From Stereum hirsutum FP-91666 SS1 (Eukaryota > Basidiomycota > Agaricomycetes > Russulales > Stereaceae), in NCBI RefSeq assembly GCF_000264905.1, contig NW_006763148.1, positions 266,545 to 330,544 of the forward strand: a DNA stretch of 64,000 bases, given 5' to 3'. A program made the position numbers and the translations under genes. How positions within the stretch are numbered: position 1 is the first letter of the stretch; each line of letters opens with the position of its first letter. Under the pieces are notes generated by a model. That model ran no database searches, had not been told where the DNA came from, and saw nothing but the letters and a program-made list of their open reading frames with translations. Below are positions 1 through 17,229 of the stretch, piece after piece.

Positions 1-138
1 GCAATCCGACAAGTCTGAAGCGGTGTCGACGCTGTTGACTGTGCAAGTCGCCCGCTTGGCAGTACTGGTGCCACTGGGCAGAGAGAATGCAACGCCGGCC
101 ATGGCGGCGGTTTGAACGAACACACGGAGAGAGTGCAT
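1..138 (-). CDS. Endopolygalacturonase (GH28), N-terminal fragment
   Basis: The reading frame starts with ATG at 138 and runs open off the left edge, so only the first 46 residues are present. They form a hydrophobic signal peptide (about residues 1-20), a short propeptide ending in a dibasic Lys-Arg site, and then a mature start reading ATCTVNSVDTASDLSDC. That layout, with Kex2-type cleavage just before a Cys-containing Ser/Thr-rich start, is typical of secreted fungal polygalacturonases, which cut pectin outside the cell. A TATA-like box lies about 95 bp upstream. The catalytic Asp and His motifs are outside the window, so the family call rests on the N-terminus alone; another secreted enzyme is possible. 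Confidence 0.68.
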   Translation of the reverse strand, partial: MHSLRVFVQTAAMAGVAFSLPSGTSTAKRATCTVNSVDTASDLSDC

Positions 139-233
139 GCTGACGACTGAAGCGAAAACAAAGGAGTGAAAGATTGAAGGAAAGGGAAGGATGAGGATTG
201 AATGATGTCGCAAACGAGAACACTGCGACCGAG

Positions 234-240
234 CTTTATA
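234..240 (-). promoter_or_regulatory. TATA-like box upstream of the polygalacturonase
   Basis: The minus strand reads TATAAAG here, about 95 bp upstream of the ATG at 138. Position and sequence suit a core promoter TATA element; there is no other support. Confidence 0.4.
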
Positions 241-1478
241 CCAGCGCAAAGCCTGGACAAAATCTTGAGCACATGTGTCAGATGAAAGTCGCGATGTCCA
301 CTAGAGCGATCAACGGAGCAAGTCGAAGGAATCCGACCTCACAACCGGAAGATGTTGTACTCAAGCCGCCAGGAACGTTAACATCAGACGAAACTGCGGG
401 GTATACAGAACAACAAACATGGCTGCGCGCAAGCCGCGGCGCGAACTGAAGGCGCCAAGACAATCGGATGACGACATACATATAGAGCAAGTACTTTGAA
501 AATATCACCTGTTGCTGAGATGGACCACTCAATACTAGAGAAGAATTATGGAAATGTTAATGCAGGAAGACTTAGCTTGGAAAACAAGGGAACGGACCAG
601 TCCTAATGGACTGACATGTAAGCTCAGGAGTAAGTATCCGAAATCGACCCACCGCAGGCATATACGTCAAAGCGCCGGCTGGGAAACATCGCGAAGACAA
701 CGACGGCTAGACGATGACGATCACGCTGCAGTCTCTCCGCCTAGGAACGATCTCGGCACGATTGTGATCATTGAATACGACAATGAAATTTGTTCCGATA
801 GACCCGCTCCTGACTCCGAAGGTTTTAGAGCCTCAAGCTGGTCTGTATGCGAGTGCACGCATACGCCAGGTTGCTACCCATTATTATCCTACAAGGCTGG
901 ATGAAATGCATAATTGCTGCAAAATATAATGAATAACTCACCTGCTAGAGATGCACAAGGTCCATGAGAGCTAGCTTCATTGAAGAAAATCGTCTGAGGA
1001 GAGGAAGACTGCCACGACGCTACTGCCCCTTTTCATGACCTTCCGAGTCGCACGACAACCAACAAAATGTACCTTCACCGAACAGGCATTCTCCGGAACG
1101 AAATGTTCAGTGAGGAACCCCCACATTGACCGTACGTTGTACTCATGGGCAACGATACATGTCATATCAAACTGCAAGCAATAAGTAGACGCAGGAATCC
1201 ATGCCTCTGGAGGAAATCGTTGTGTCGACCCGGGTGCGGGTACCGTAGATTTTCTGCGTAAGCTTAAACACTCGTTTACTGCGTCTTAGCTGCGTCCGAA
1301 TATCGACGCCTAGAGGGCGGTGAGGGGAAGTTCACAAGTGGACTTACGCCTGCAGAACACACTGAAGAACGCACGTGGAGAAATGACCCATGATCTCCCC
1401 GAATTCGGGGATTCGCACAAGCAATGCCCTCCGAGCTCCCGCACGGTGAGCATGCCGGATTCCCTCAAGAATTGCAGC
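241..1478. other. Intergenic, no gene recognised
   Basis: This 1.2 kb stretch between the polygalacturonase promoter and the tRNA holds only short overlapping open frames on both strands (longest 118 codons, 548-904, plus strand). None has a recognisable domain or convincing splice structure. Confidence 0.5.
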
Positions 1479-1482
1479 AAAA
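1479..1482 (-). terminator. Pol III oligo-T terminator
   Basis: Four consecutive T on the minus strand lie one base after the tRNA discriminator base, as expected for RNA polymerase III termination. Confidence 0.7.
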
Positions 1483-1483
1483 G

Positions 1484-1581
1484 TGGACCTTCCGAGAATC
1501 GAACTCGGGACCCTTGCATGAACGATGCATTGTTAGGACAGCCTCATAAGTACAAAGCTCTACCGATTGAGCTAAAGGTCC
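1484..1581 (-). tRNA. tRNA-Ile (anticodon UAU) with a 25-nt intron
   Basis: The gene folds as a complete cloverleaf. A 7-bp acceptor stem (GGACCTT with AAGGTCC) is followed by discriminator A, a 4-bp D stem (GCTC/GAGC) and a 5-bp T stem (CCGAG/CTCGG) around TTCGATT. The anticodon stem TTGTA/TGCAA is interrupted: 32 nt lie between its arms, that is a 7-nt loop plus a 25-nt intron at the usual site between positions 37 and 38. Mature length is 73 nt. With U at position 33 the anticodon reads TAT (Ile, AUA codons). G at position 37 is unusual for an AUA decoder, so the isotype is slightly less certain than the tRNA itself. A T4 terminator follows directly. Confidence 0.88.
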
Positions 1582-1779
1582 GACCTCGAAATTCTCGAGT
1601 GAATATAACAGATTTGCAACAGTTGGACGACAAGGTACACACTCACAAGATATGGAGAAAGATCGTAAGCAGAAGTTACAGAGGTACAACAGCAATGCAG
1701 AGCGTGAGGCAACGAGAAGCGAAAGGAGACCAAAAAAATAAACAACGACGTGGCATATGGATATCTCGCAGGTTTCTGG

Positions 1780-6837
<5,058 letters not shown>

Positions 6838-6884
6838 CTATCATCAAGCTCATCCTTCAAACTTCATTTTTAGGCAGTCAACTA

Positions 6885-7290
6885 ACCTATGGATTGCAGC
6901 TATGTATGTGGACTCTCAGCGGCGCTGCGCTCATCCAGTTCATCGAACGCAAGACTCTGCAAGGCTTGGTCAGATCCAGCTCTTGATAGCCTGTGGTGCC
7001 ACATCGACGACTCGCTTGGCCACACTGTTTCTTTCGCTGGCCTCTATGAGATTGAACGAGCAGTCAAGCGAGCTTGTCGTTGTACTAGTACTGAACCGAG
7101 AACAGACACATATGAAGAATTTCGTGCATCCTCCCGCGTTGAGCAATTGCGCCACATCGACGCCGTCTTCGGTGTCTCGACATTCTTTCAAAGCTCTGAC
7201 TATCGACGGAGGCGCTCTACCGGATTGAATCGATTCTCCCTGTACTCACCATTTTTTGTATGCTAGTCGTCACGCTATGTCAGTCCTATT
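6885..7290 (+). pseudogene. Decayed F-box gene fragment
   Basis: The frame around 6889-7100 reads NARLCKAWSDPALDSLW, closely matching NARVCKAWSGPALHTTW in the intact F-box gene at 24,052. Nucleotide similarity continues through that gene's first intron and into its second exon (compare 7085-7230 with 24,260-24,420), so this is a genomic duplicate, not a processed copy. There is no good start codon, the frame breaks several times, and the leucine-rich remainder, over a kilobase in the intact copy, is missing. It lies just upstream of smc3, pointing away from it. Confidence 0.75.
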
Positions 7291-7960
7291 GGGGTTGATA
7301 CGAGAGACTTGCAAATCGGCATGCTGGATTTGGACCAAATTGGTGACGAGGCTACTGTTCTATGGGTCGCTCTAAACCTGGCTATTCGATATTTCTACTT
7401 AAACCAATCCTTTTCTCAGTCAGCTAACGACTCTCATTCTCATGAATTTGACGGCCGAAATTACGAACGACAACGATTCGAAGGCAATCGCGCTCTCTGC
7501 CTCAGCTTCGAGCTCTTAGCCTCACTTGTCGTACTGTCACTCTCACGCAGTCAATCGCTGTCCTATTCTCGCGCCCTCATACAACTAGCCAAATAAGTAC
7601 TGCCTCCGTTTGGCTGCCTTGGAAACTCACCTGGTTACGGCGGCACTAAGCGCCTTCCTATTCAATCGCTGTGGCGCGAGTCGGGCGGAGGCTGGCGAAG
7701 ATCAACTTCCGTTAATGTTTGCGCTGTTCAATGAAGCACTCGTCTTCCGAACCATTCCTTTCAGTCGCTGAGCATCACTTCTGGCTTGCGTACTGCGTTC
7801 TGGCTATGTTTTGAGTTCCCCGGTATCTGCTCTCCACGCCCGGAACTATCCCAGCACGCCTTTCTCTTTCCAGCGTCTTACTCGTGAAACACATATCCAG
7901 AGCCACAGACTATAGCGTTGGTATGGGACAGGATACGAGCGAGGCCATAGCCTAGCCAAC
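7291..7960. other. Intergenic, nothing recognised
   Basis: This 670-bp stretch between the F-box relic and the DUF3533 relic contains an open frame of 95 codons (7309-7596) with no similarity I recognise. It occupies the place of the F-box gene's 3' part in the second copy of the block, but I cannot align it. Confidence 0.4.
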
Positions 7961-9670
7961 ATGTCGCAGAGGGGAAATTCGGAGACCGGTCATGCGAAGG
8001 AGAGAGATTGCCTCGAACCTACGCCTGTGGGATTTTGGAGCTCAGGCCTTGCAGACGTGAGGAAGCAAGTAGCGGGAAAGTGGCTCTCAACCAGTGCGTG
8101 AATTTATTACGTACCGAGGCTTCCCGTCTTGGCTCACTGTTTGCATGGAGCCATCAAACAGCGTTGATCTTGCTCGCTTTTATTATGGTGATACTCTCCC
8201 TCTGTGCGTTATCTGACTTTGCGCGAAATTCTACTCAATTCATCGCATCCCAATTCTAGACTGGGGTTCTCAGTTCAACACTGTCAAGAACTATCACCTC
8301 CTTAACGTATACATCGCGGACTTCGATGGCCAGGTTGAACCATATACATCCACTACGCCGATCATCGGACCCGCCGCCGTAACAGCTGCTCTTGGGCACC
8401 AGAACTCCAATTTCCCGACAAAACATATCACCAGATGCTTTCGACTACGATCCCATGCGCGTCTGTGTCGCAATTTACGATGAGCAGGCCTGGGCCACCC
8501 TCATCATCAACCCGAACGCTACAGCACTTGTGATGCAAGCAATTCAGCAAGGAAACGCATCGTATGGTCCTGCGGGGGCGTTTCCGTTGGTCATCGCGAG
8601 TGCGAGGGAGGACACAACAATCTATAGCTATGGTCAGCCGCTCGCCGAACTTCAAGTCCTATAAAGGTTACGGGGTTAATGTGTCCTGATCTAGTTTTGC
8701 CCGATTTAACGACAACGATGAACTTGATGATTGGTCAAGTGGGCCAGATGTGGGCAGGTTTGGCGTGAAGTATGGCGGCGGGAAATGATACGTTGCTCAA
8801 CAACTTGCAAGCCGTGCCTCAAGCCCTCAGCCCTGCCGTTGGATTCTCCACCATCGATCTTCGGCCAGTCCTTCCGCCTGTCGCTACGCCTACCGTCTCG
8901 GTCGGCTTGATATGTGAGTCTCAGCCGAAGGTCTCCGCAAGTGTTAGGAAATTGACGGAATTGTGATCATATCCACAGATCTCATTATCACCTCATTCTT
9001 CGCCACAACCTTCTACATGCCCGTCCACCAGCTCTTCCTTAACACTTCCGCCGGCCATCCGCCTCTCAAAAAATGCCAATGGATGCTCTATCGCTATATC
9101 TCCTCCATCCCCGCCTACTTCCTTCTGTCTCTCGCGTACTCCCTCGTCTCCCTCGCTTTCCTCATTCCTTTCTCTCTCCCCTCTTACTCCCACACCTCCC
9201 CGCGTCCCGTGGGGTCAGGCCATTTCCTCAGAGTTCCCCTCCAGAGCGCCACACGGTATGGAAAGGGCAGTTTCGTCGTGTTCTGGATCTTGAACTGGGT
9301 GGGAATGACGGCTTTGGAGCTGGCGAGTGAGAATGTCGGGATGGCGGTAGGAATGCCTTGGATGGCGTTCTGGTTGATATTTTGGGTCATTAGTAATATG
9401 TGTACGAGTTTTTATACGATAACTTTAGCTCCCGGGTTTTATAAGTGGGGATACGCGTGGCCTCAGCATAACAGTACGTTCGCTTGCCTTTCTTTCTTTT
9501 GTGGGGATTCAGTATGAGCTTCATCTAATAGGTGCTTTAGAACCTTGATTTAATAGTCGTTCAGGCTACGGGAACCATCGTCTTTGATCGCAAATCCCAC
9601 TGAGGCCGCAATCAATACCGCGTTGTTCCTACTCGCGTGCATGTTCTCTGGATGGAAGGCGGGGCAGTAG
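7961..9670 (+). pseudogene. DUF3533 / SNG1-like membrane protein, decayed copy 1
   Basis: The family comprises fungal multi-pass membrane proteins related to yeast Sng1 (nitrosoguanidine resistance, lipid asymmetry). The start MSQRGNSETGHAKERD and an exon to 8092 are intact, and the extracellular domain is recognisable by FDYDPMRVCVAIYDEQAW and NPNATALVMQAIQQGN. Compared with the second copy (26,398), about 11 nt are missing near 8420 (after SNFPT), shifting the frame. The 3' membrane domain (8985-9470: FYMPVHQLFLNT, then four hydrophobic segments) is open. The last exon (about 9560-9670) has a small deletion and a stop, after which the family C-terminus continues only out of frame. Conserved splice sites show that it once was a normal gene. 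Confidence 0.75.
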
Positions 9671-10134
9671 AGGAAGAAACAGGGGAAGGTCAAGGGGAGG
9701 GAGCGACCGTGATGAATCTGATGTGCAACAGTAGTATCAAGGTAGTATTCCACCCGGTTTGAGGCGGCACATCGCAAGACGTGTCCGCGGACGTACGAGT
9801 TCTTCCTCTGTCCCGGGCATGGATCGTGGCGTATGACGAGAAAATAAGTAGTGTAAATATATTGATGGCGGAACGAACAGACGATTTGCGGCATTTTCTG
9901 TATATAGTCTACGCGAGCAAGAAAAGGAAGATAAATATGCGTGTATATGACCACGCTCGTGGGTGGAGATAACGGAGGTGCCGATAGGAAACAAGAACGC
10001 GATTCGATCGGGGGAAACCGCTGCATCGATTTCAAGAGAGGCGACACGGAGACCTCCAAATGATAATGAGGTGGTCAGACATATATCGGTCTGGATTAGA
10101 AACCGCTTATGTGAAAGAAGCTGGTAGTACAGTT
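9671..10134. other. Intergenic, nothing recognised
   Basis: This 464-bp spacer lies between the 3' ends of the DUF3533 relic and the minus-strand DUF6533 gene. The minus-strand open frames here (up to 169 codons) are partly antisense to the relic and have no domain character. Confidence 0.5.
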
Positions 10135-12113
10135 TCAAGCCACCTCCAACGCACAAGATGGGTTGGCAATAGTAATAGGCTCTCGTTGCATAGCCATCAT
10201 TTCGATGGGCTCCGTGCCCGCTCCCTCGTAGACCTAATTGTGATAAGACATGTCAGGCTAGGTATCATGTAAGTGGGAACTGCACACTCACGACTGGGAC
10301 AAGAGTTGTCAGAGGATCGCGTACTCTACTGATATTTGTGTCATTCCGGACAGCCCCGCCATCGAGCTCTGCGTCTTCAAAATCGTCATTCCATTGATCA
10401 TAGTCGATGGGTTCGCCGATGTTACCAAGGAAGCGGTTTGGGCGATTCTGAGCGAATGAAGGCACGGGAAGTGGAGTGTCGGATGATGACAGCCCATAGC
10501 CTGGATTTCGAAAGCTTCGCAGGTTAAGGAATAAACGGTGGACCAAAATATTCGGTACACTGTTGTTCCATGCTGCAATGAGCTAACATTCAGAAACGGA
10601 AAACTGTCAAAATGATCGTACACAGAAAAGAATGGGGACAATATGGTGATAGATGGTGAACCGGCGAACTATGAGGAGGACGAAAACATGTCACAGCGAA
10701 AGTATAAATGAATTATAAGATTGTGCGGTCCTGACTCACATTTAAGTCAACTACACCAGCCTAAGGAAAATAAATGTGTTACATCTGGTGCAGGTAAGGG
10801 GCAAGCCATATATAAACTCACAATAAGAAGGGAGCCATTCGCAGCGGCGACTACGAACAAACCACTGTGAAGCGGGAATCAGAATGAGGTATATTTTTCC
10901 AGGGAGCAAGGATTATGACATGTAATAGAGAATTCCTGGTAGTAAGGAGCCCGTTGGTAAGTGGAAATTCATGATGATATCTTCAAAGGCATACCGTCTC
11001 GCAATATTGTCTGTGAGATGCTATTCTGTCCCAGTCTGCGCATCTCTCCAAGATGAGATGAAAGTTTCCTGAGCGTTAACAAAAGCATGATAGTGTCGAA
11101 CGTGAGCGGAAGGGCTACGCCTGTGAGAATTTGTGTGACTGCTAATGCTGTCAACTCTGTATATCACGCAGGTGTGTGGCGACATCTCACTGCAACAGCC
11201 AGTACACACATCAGAATCAGAGATCACAGTGGCACTGGTTGTATGATACTTGTCTATGGAAAGGACGTACCCGTTTACAGCGGCAGTAGGATATACAAAG
11301 CCGCATCGAGATATTCCTGTGAGGATTGACCCTTTGGTGGAGAATGGAATCTCGATGGCAGCGAGCTGCGGAGAAACTTAACCTACTCGTCACAACACAT
11401 GGTGAGATTAGTTTCTCACATAAATGTCAAGTGCCGATCTCGTCAGAATCAAAGCAGCAGTCAAGGCCAATACATAACGACTCCGGGAATATATGCTGTA
11501 TACGCGCAAAGCAAGCAACGCTGCGAAAATGAGAGTCATGGTTATTAGCGCACCGACCGAGGTTTTGGATGTTTTAAATACAGCATACAGCTGGTGCTAG
11601 CCACGGTCAGAATCGTCAATGCATCCGAAATCTCGAGGGCAATACGGCAACTAGATCTTACAATCAGGAATTATTATCTTGACATAAATGATACAGAACT
11701 CACGAACTATCGCTTGCAGTCCCTGGAGTGCCGACGTATAATTGGATCATCTGGGATGCCAAAAAACCATACCTATTGATAATGAACAGAATTGAAGTTG
11801 CTGATCGTATGTTTCCTGCCCAAAGAACAACGATCTCGGTCGCGAATGTTTGAAGGTAATCAAGAGCCCAGAGCGCTGCATGATCCAAATTGACGCATGA
11901 GGTGAGTATGCTACTCTCAGCACTTCTGCTTGGGCTCCCCCGTCCTAGATGTACTAGAAGTAATGACGTACTGAATGCGGCTACAGTAGCATAATCGGAA
12001 ATAAGCCTAGAACAAACCGACGTTAGGCACCGTCCACCACCGACAAAGTTAGAAGTCACATACCATATGGTTTCGGCTACAATAACCTTATGCAATATGG
12101 ATGAATGAGGCAT
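10135..12113 (-). CDS. DUF6533-domain multi-pass membrane protein, copy A
   Basis: DUF6533 proteins are basidiomycete membrane proteins with about seven helices and unknown function. The start MPHSSILHKVIVAETIW lies at 12,113. Exons that keep phase are 12064-12113, 11972-12006, 11704-11875, 11589-11650, 11420-11520 and 11271-11365. The hallmark segment LDYLQTFATEIVVLW followed by SILFIINRYGF is encoded in exon 3, and later exons give LALRVYSIYSRSRYVLAL and ALPLTFDTIMLLLTLRKL. The C-terminal tail (10,266-10,547) reads NRPNRFLGNIGEPIDYDQW, and the last exon ends at TGA 10,135-10,137. I could not resolve the junction near 11,100-11,270, so one lesion or a microexon there is possible. It is paralogous to the gene at 35,468 on the opposite strand. 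Confidence 0.65.
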
Positions 12114-14747
12114 GGGAGGTTCGATAGATACAAGGCGCCTCAGTGGATCTTGTTTATATACGGTTGCAGATCCAGCGAAGGGCGTGGACGCCCGATGGCA
12201 GGAGATATCGAAAGAAGATGAGATGGCCGTCTGCTTAGACGATGGCAACCAACTGTCGTGCTTACTGAAAGGGTGCAACCCTCGTCTGTGAGACATTCGT
12301 AGACTAAGACACGATGAGTGATGATTGAGAATTCTGTGGTCTTTTGCGCATGGGTAGTGACAGGCCTGGACCGTCAGCCCATTATTGACGGTACTACAAT
12401 CATGTCTTGCGGTTGAGACGCACCCGGCGCTTCGTAGAACAAGCAATAAGTACACCAATATGGGATGAACCAGTGTCCAAGACACCCATTCCTTTCTGGC
12501 AATCCATTCTTAGATCCGTGTCTTGGATAGGAAATGGGAAAGATGTAGGATCAGGGCATGCTAGTGCAATAGTGTGAGTCGACTCTGTGTGCATTCCCGG
12601 TGGCTTAGAAGCGGGATAAGAGGGATCATACCTAGGGCGCCTGCAGGCGGAAAAGTACGTGACTATAACTTAGTCACTCCATAGCCATTTTAAGCTCCTG
12701 GTCTGTATCTCGTCGACCACGCATCCCCTCTTGAACATCTTGACATCATCGCCACGGATTAATCACTACGAAGATACTACCATGCACTTGAAACGCTGTC
12801 GGGGGCAACCATCAGATCTATCCGTCGCTTCATCGCAGGTAGGCCGATGACCGAGCCTAAGGAAGCCTAGCGGGAGGACCTATGTTATACGCAGCATTAT
12901 GAAAAGCATCATAATGAAGTTACCGTTCCAACGAGAGCGAGGAGTATCATATGATATCCGACACTCATCGTGAGATAGATCAGCCGCAGCGCAACGATAG
13001 AAACAAGATGAGTCCAACAGGGAAAGACAGGCAGGAGTCTATCACGACAGAAATGGACCGCAGATGAGATTTAAACGGATCATATGCTCCCTCGGCCGAC
13101 TGCCTGGAAGGCTACGATCAGTACATAGGCTCTCATCTTCCTCTGGATACTGGCTCCTGTCGCTGTTGAATTTAGGTCTGCTTCTACCGTACGCGAAAAG
13201 CCTTCGCGAGCTCCCACACTTTGAAACGCATATATGGGGGGTATAAAGGTGAATAAAGGCGAGGTGGAAGCGTATACCGCCACTACCGTGCCCCATCAAG
13301 GCCTGACGAGTCTCGCTAAATCGATCTCCAAGGACAGGACTGGATTTAGGAGCTGGCGGCGCATCTACCCGCACGTGAAGTACCGTCTAAATCCGGCGAT
13401 ATCAGAAGCCTAAGGGCTGTATCTCGACATCTTCGAATCTTCGATCATCCCGAACGTCTCCCCCCTGCTTTCAGTTCACTTACCAGCTGGACCTTCAACA
13501 CTGCAACTTAATCCCCGTGCAGATGCACGTCCCCGAGCGGGATGGTCAGTTTGATGGGTTCAGTGTCGGTGATCTGTGAGATATCTCCATATAATGATGC
13601 ATCAACTTGAAAGTACGAATATGCGAATCCTGTTGCCCATGGGACATACCAACACTGCTGGCTATGATTCCCCTCTGCGGACCTCACAATTTTCTGCTAT
13701 CGTTTTCGCCCATTCCCCCTCGTAACTCAGATCGCGATCAACATATCCGCCCTCAAAGCTCTCCATTGAGACCAACAAACTTGCTCCAAGTCTCCCTCTC
13801 TTCGACATCCCGACCTCCTCTTTCATAAGACTCCACCGACCCGTCCCGGGCTCAGCCTCTTTGGATCGGTCAGACCAATCAAAGACCAGAGCAGTTGGTC
13901 GATGATACCATGGACGAGTGTAGGTCGGTGATCGAGAAGCAGAGCAAGGGAGAGGCGAAGCGGGAGCTGTCATAAGTTCTTGTGCGGTCTCAACACGACT
14001 CACTCGTTGCGAGTTACCATAGTTCATCGTGGGGTCGGTTCTCGGTCAATTTATGATTGATTATAACCGATAAATAGGGCGCGCAGGGCAGATTCCGGCT
14101 GGCGAGAAGCGCCAGAGAGCCATCTTCAATAAGACACGGTCCTGGCTCCTTTTGCCCAGTGGAGAGATAACAAAACGTTAACAGACCACGATTTTTATGA
14201 CTCGTACTTCAATGTAATATTTGTTGGCTTCCATACCCCAAACTCTTGCGAAATCGAAGCTGGAGGAACAAAGAAAGCCACTCACCCGAAGAAAATCGTC
14301 ATTCTGTCTCAGACTCATTCTCGTTCACGACAGTACTATGTTCCGATGAGAACGAGTAGATAAGTGTCTGACAACGACGCATCTATGCCAACACCATGAA
14401 TTGGATACGTACCTAAGGTTGCGAACCCGGATCGTGAGGGCCTTTATATGAAGCCTGTGCCTATGGTAGAGCTATCCTTATCGTTTATGCATTGCATATA
14501 ATGGAGTGGGGATAGACCTTGGTGCAGGACTTTGCATGGACAATGCTCAGGAGATGTGGTTGAGAATAGAAAATCAATAATCGCGTTTGATGCGCAAGTC
14601 GCGCGATGGCAAATTCGCTCGTTCCGGTCCGTTGCGGACCGGAAAAGTTCTCGGTGATGTCAACCACGACGTCTCAATATTAGGTTAGTCACTTGTCGTT
14701 AGAGATATATCTTTCTTCTCGATTTGACCCTCTGCGCGCCAGCAACA
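12114..14747. other. Gene-free 2.6 kb stretch
   Basis: Only short open frames are present on either strand (longest 121 codons, 13,662-14,027, minus strand), without domains, repeats or consistent splice signals. It may contain promoter DNA of the two flanking, outward-pointing genes. Confidence 0.5.
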
Positions 14748-16208
14748 ATGTCTGATACCACGCCGAAGAAGCGTAAAGTGATTGCGGAAGGAAGATCTCC
14801 GAAGAAGAGAAGGACAGTGAAGACGGACAAGCCAGAGCCAGAGCCTGAAGAGGATTGGAGAGAGTCGGTCGTCCCAGAGGATGCAAAGGTGCGAACAATT
14901 CAAACCATATCACGACTTGATATTTATCTGAGTTTGTTTTTATGCCGCTGCTCGTATAGATTACAAAGACAGATGCGCTCGATCTCTACCGGTTGAAAGC
15001 CGAAGATTTACGTGGTCTGCACTATGTGCCCGACGTGTAAGCACCGTGCCTTTTGGGTTTTTTCGTCTCTGTTGGCCATGAGATTTCCTATCACTGATGC
15101 CATGTACGTGTATACCTTTACCGTAGGAACCTTATGGGTCTCAAATACTATCTCTACAAGGAAAGGGATGTAGAGCGTAAAGCGTGGGCGAAGCACGGGG
15201 GTCCGAAATGTTTCGAAGCATAGTCAGTTATGTTTCATTCACTATTTCGTTCTCCTTACAGGAAGACGTCCCTGGTGATTTTCAGTCATTGCTAACCATT
15301 CTCGATGTAGCCTTTCAAAGCTTCAAAAAACTTTCGAAGCCAACGCTAGACATCGAGGCATGCTTTTCAAACGTCCATCCTTCTATGCCTCGAATTTCAC
15401 CGCGGGCCCCTCTCAATCCAACGCTCCTCCAGCCCTAGATCCTCTCTTGTCTCTCTCAGCTAAATTCCCTCCTTGGCTTTGGACTGCCTGCACCAATGCT
15501 CTCGACAGCCTAGAGGATGATCCAGAAAACGACATTCGCTTCACCACAACTTCGCGTCAAGCCTGCTTAAATTGCGCTCTCAAACAGCTTCCTACATATC
15601 CTTCCCGACCATCTGCAACACTTGGCCTGTCTCCGACATTGGAGCGTTTACGATCTGTGTTGGCCGAGGCTCCTTCACGGGACAGTCCGAAGGGGAAAGA
15701 CGGATATCCGGAGGGCTTGCGGCTCAATGAGACGGACTATATTGACGGAGAAACGTTTTGGGAGTGGACGGAGAGCTACAGGGATAGGGTATTTGGAGCG
15801 CTTATTGCACTCATTGAAGAGCGGGGTGTAGGCGAGAATGGTTGGGAAAGTGTGAGATGGGAGGTATACGACAAGGTACGTTTCTCGCGTTTAGAAGGTC
15901 GCTGTCAGATTCTGCTGTGTCGCTGCGACGACGGCCCTCGTGATGGCTGATTGATCCAAATTTGACGATCCCAGCACAGTGAATGCCTTGAGCCCATTTC
16001 CTATCAACCACCATCTGAAGGCTACAAGTCCGGCTTATGGAAAGACTACGCCTATACTTGGCTTTTGGGAAAGACGCCAGCAGACCATTCAACCACATTT
16101 GGAGTTTGGCCAGGGCGAGCTAGTGAGGTCGGACGAAGGTACGATGAGTTATTGCCAGACAATGTCGAGGAGTGGGGTGGGAGGTATCCGAGGCTGAAGG
16201 TGGTTTAG
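14748..16208 (+). CDS. Nuclear protein with XPA C-terminal-like segment
   Basis: Five exons (14748-14888, 14960-15036, 15127-15222, 15311-15875, 15975-16208) give 370 residues with all phases consistent. The N-terminus MSDTTPKKRKVIAEGRSPKK is basic with two likely nuclear-localisation clusters, followed by an acidic stretch. Residues about 48-108 (TKTDALDLYRLKAEDLRGL, then LKYYLYKERDVERKAW.KHG) resemble the helical C-terminal DNA-binding fold of the repair protein XPA/Rad14: a conserved TKT.A...Y.L...DL start and a K.YL....V...A...G helix. No XPA zinc finger is visible. The rest (GLWKDYAYTWLLGKTP near the C-terminus) is unfamiliar. A role in DNA binding or repair is inference. An in-frame ATG 24 nt upstream exists, but the 14,748 ATG has the better context. 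Confidence 0.6.
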
Positions 16209-16906
16209 GAGGAGTGGCCTTGTATTGAAGTGTATGGTGTACGATATGGCTCTGCTTTCCAGTTTGTAGTGGGTTATCGTGCTCTTTGTTTACTCTCTAG
16301 GCCTTCGAGATTCTGTACGTACATGTTAGCATAGTCATGAATATATATAGTGCCGAGCTCGGCTCGCGTCTCTGTGTACTTCTCCTTGGCTTGGTCGCAC
16401 ATCATTCGTCAAGACGAAACTCATTGACATTGTGACTGGGTGTCGGGTAAATGTGGGCCACAGACGCCACAATGATGGCGGAAGTTGAATGTTGAGCTCC
16501 GACCCCTTGGAGGCAAAAGGACGTTATTGTCGCCATGCTCTCTACACCTGCGTACCACTTTTGCGCCTATTCCTCGTTACACTCCAGCGGCTGAGCTACT
16601 CACAGAAGAAATAGTCCAGGGTGAGTGGAATGTCCTTCCGAATACTTACTGTACTTCACTCGCGAGGCAGTTGAATAAGTAGTTGATCTGTCGAGCTCGT
16701 TTGTGTCTCCTCAAAATATGCTCGGCGTGGGGCCCATTCGACGACAATATTTGCTCATTGCATGTGTATACTACTCTGGAATTGGAGATTCTGGTTTCAT
16801 TGGGTCAAGCATCAGAGTACAGCTGCCCGTGCGGCGTGACCGTCCTTGTGTCGTCTCCCTCTACTACTATGGAGACAAGTGCAGCATCTCCTCGCCAATA
16901 CTACTG
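16209..16906. other. Intergenic, nothing recognised
   Basis: This 700-bp spacer lies between the XPA-like gene and the left end of the Plavaka element. Small open frames of up to 82 codons show no similarity I recognise. Confidence 0.5.
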
Positions 16907-17045
16907 CATCAGAACTCCTGGAAAACCCTGAACCGCCCTGACGCGGCCTGACCGGGTCTGACGCGACCTGGTTGAAGTTACGAGTTCCGAAACTGTCCGC
17001 GTCAGGGCGGTCAGGGCTTCTCAGGGCGGTCAGAGCGGCTTGCCA
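16907..17045 (+). repeat. Left terminal/subterminal repeats of the Plavaka element
   Basis: The terminal motif CATCAGAACTC is followed by AAAACCCTGAACCGCCCTGA. Several CCTGAC units come next, and after a spacer the inverted form (TCAGGGCGGTCAGGG, TCAGGGCGGTCAG), so the end can also fold on itself. Confidence 0.75.
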
Positions 17046-17229
17046 CTTATCGTGGACAACGAGAATTCGAAAATAAAAATAACTAAATTGTAATGACTCC
17101 GAGAGAGTTGTGGTGGCACCGGGCAAGAGAGCAGAGTTCGTAAGAGGGAGATGAGTGTCAAAGGTCGAGGAGGTCCTAGGTCAATAGTAAAGAATTGTAC
17201 GGAGTATGTAGAGAATAGTGGAAAACATT

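Noticed and set aside
9550..10156. Overlapping minus-strand frames of 139-169 codons
   Set aside because: They overlap the DUF3533 relic and the DUF6533 3' exon and show no domain or splice logic.
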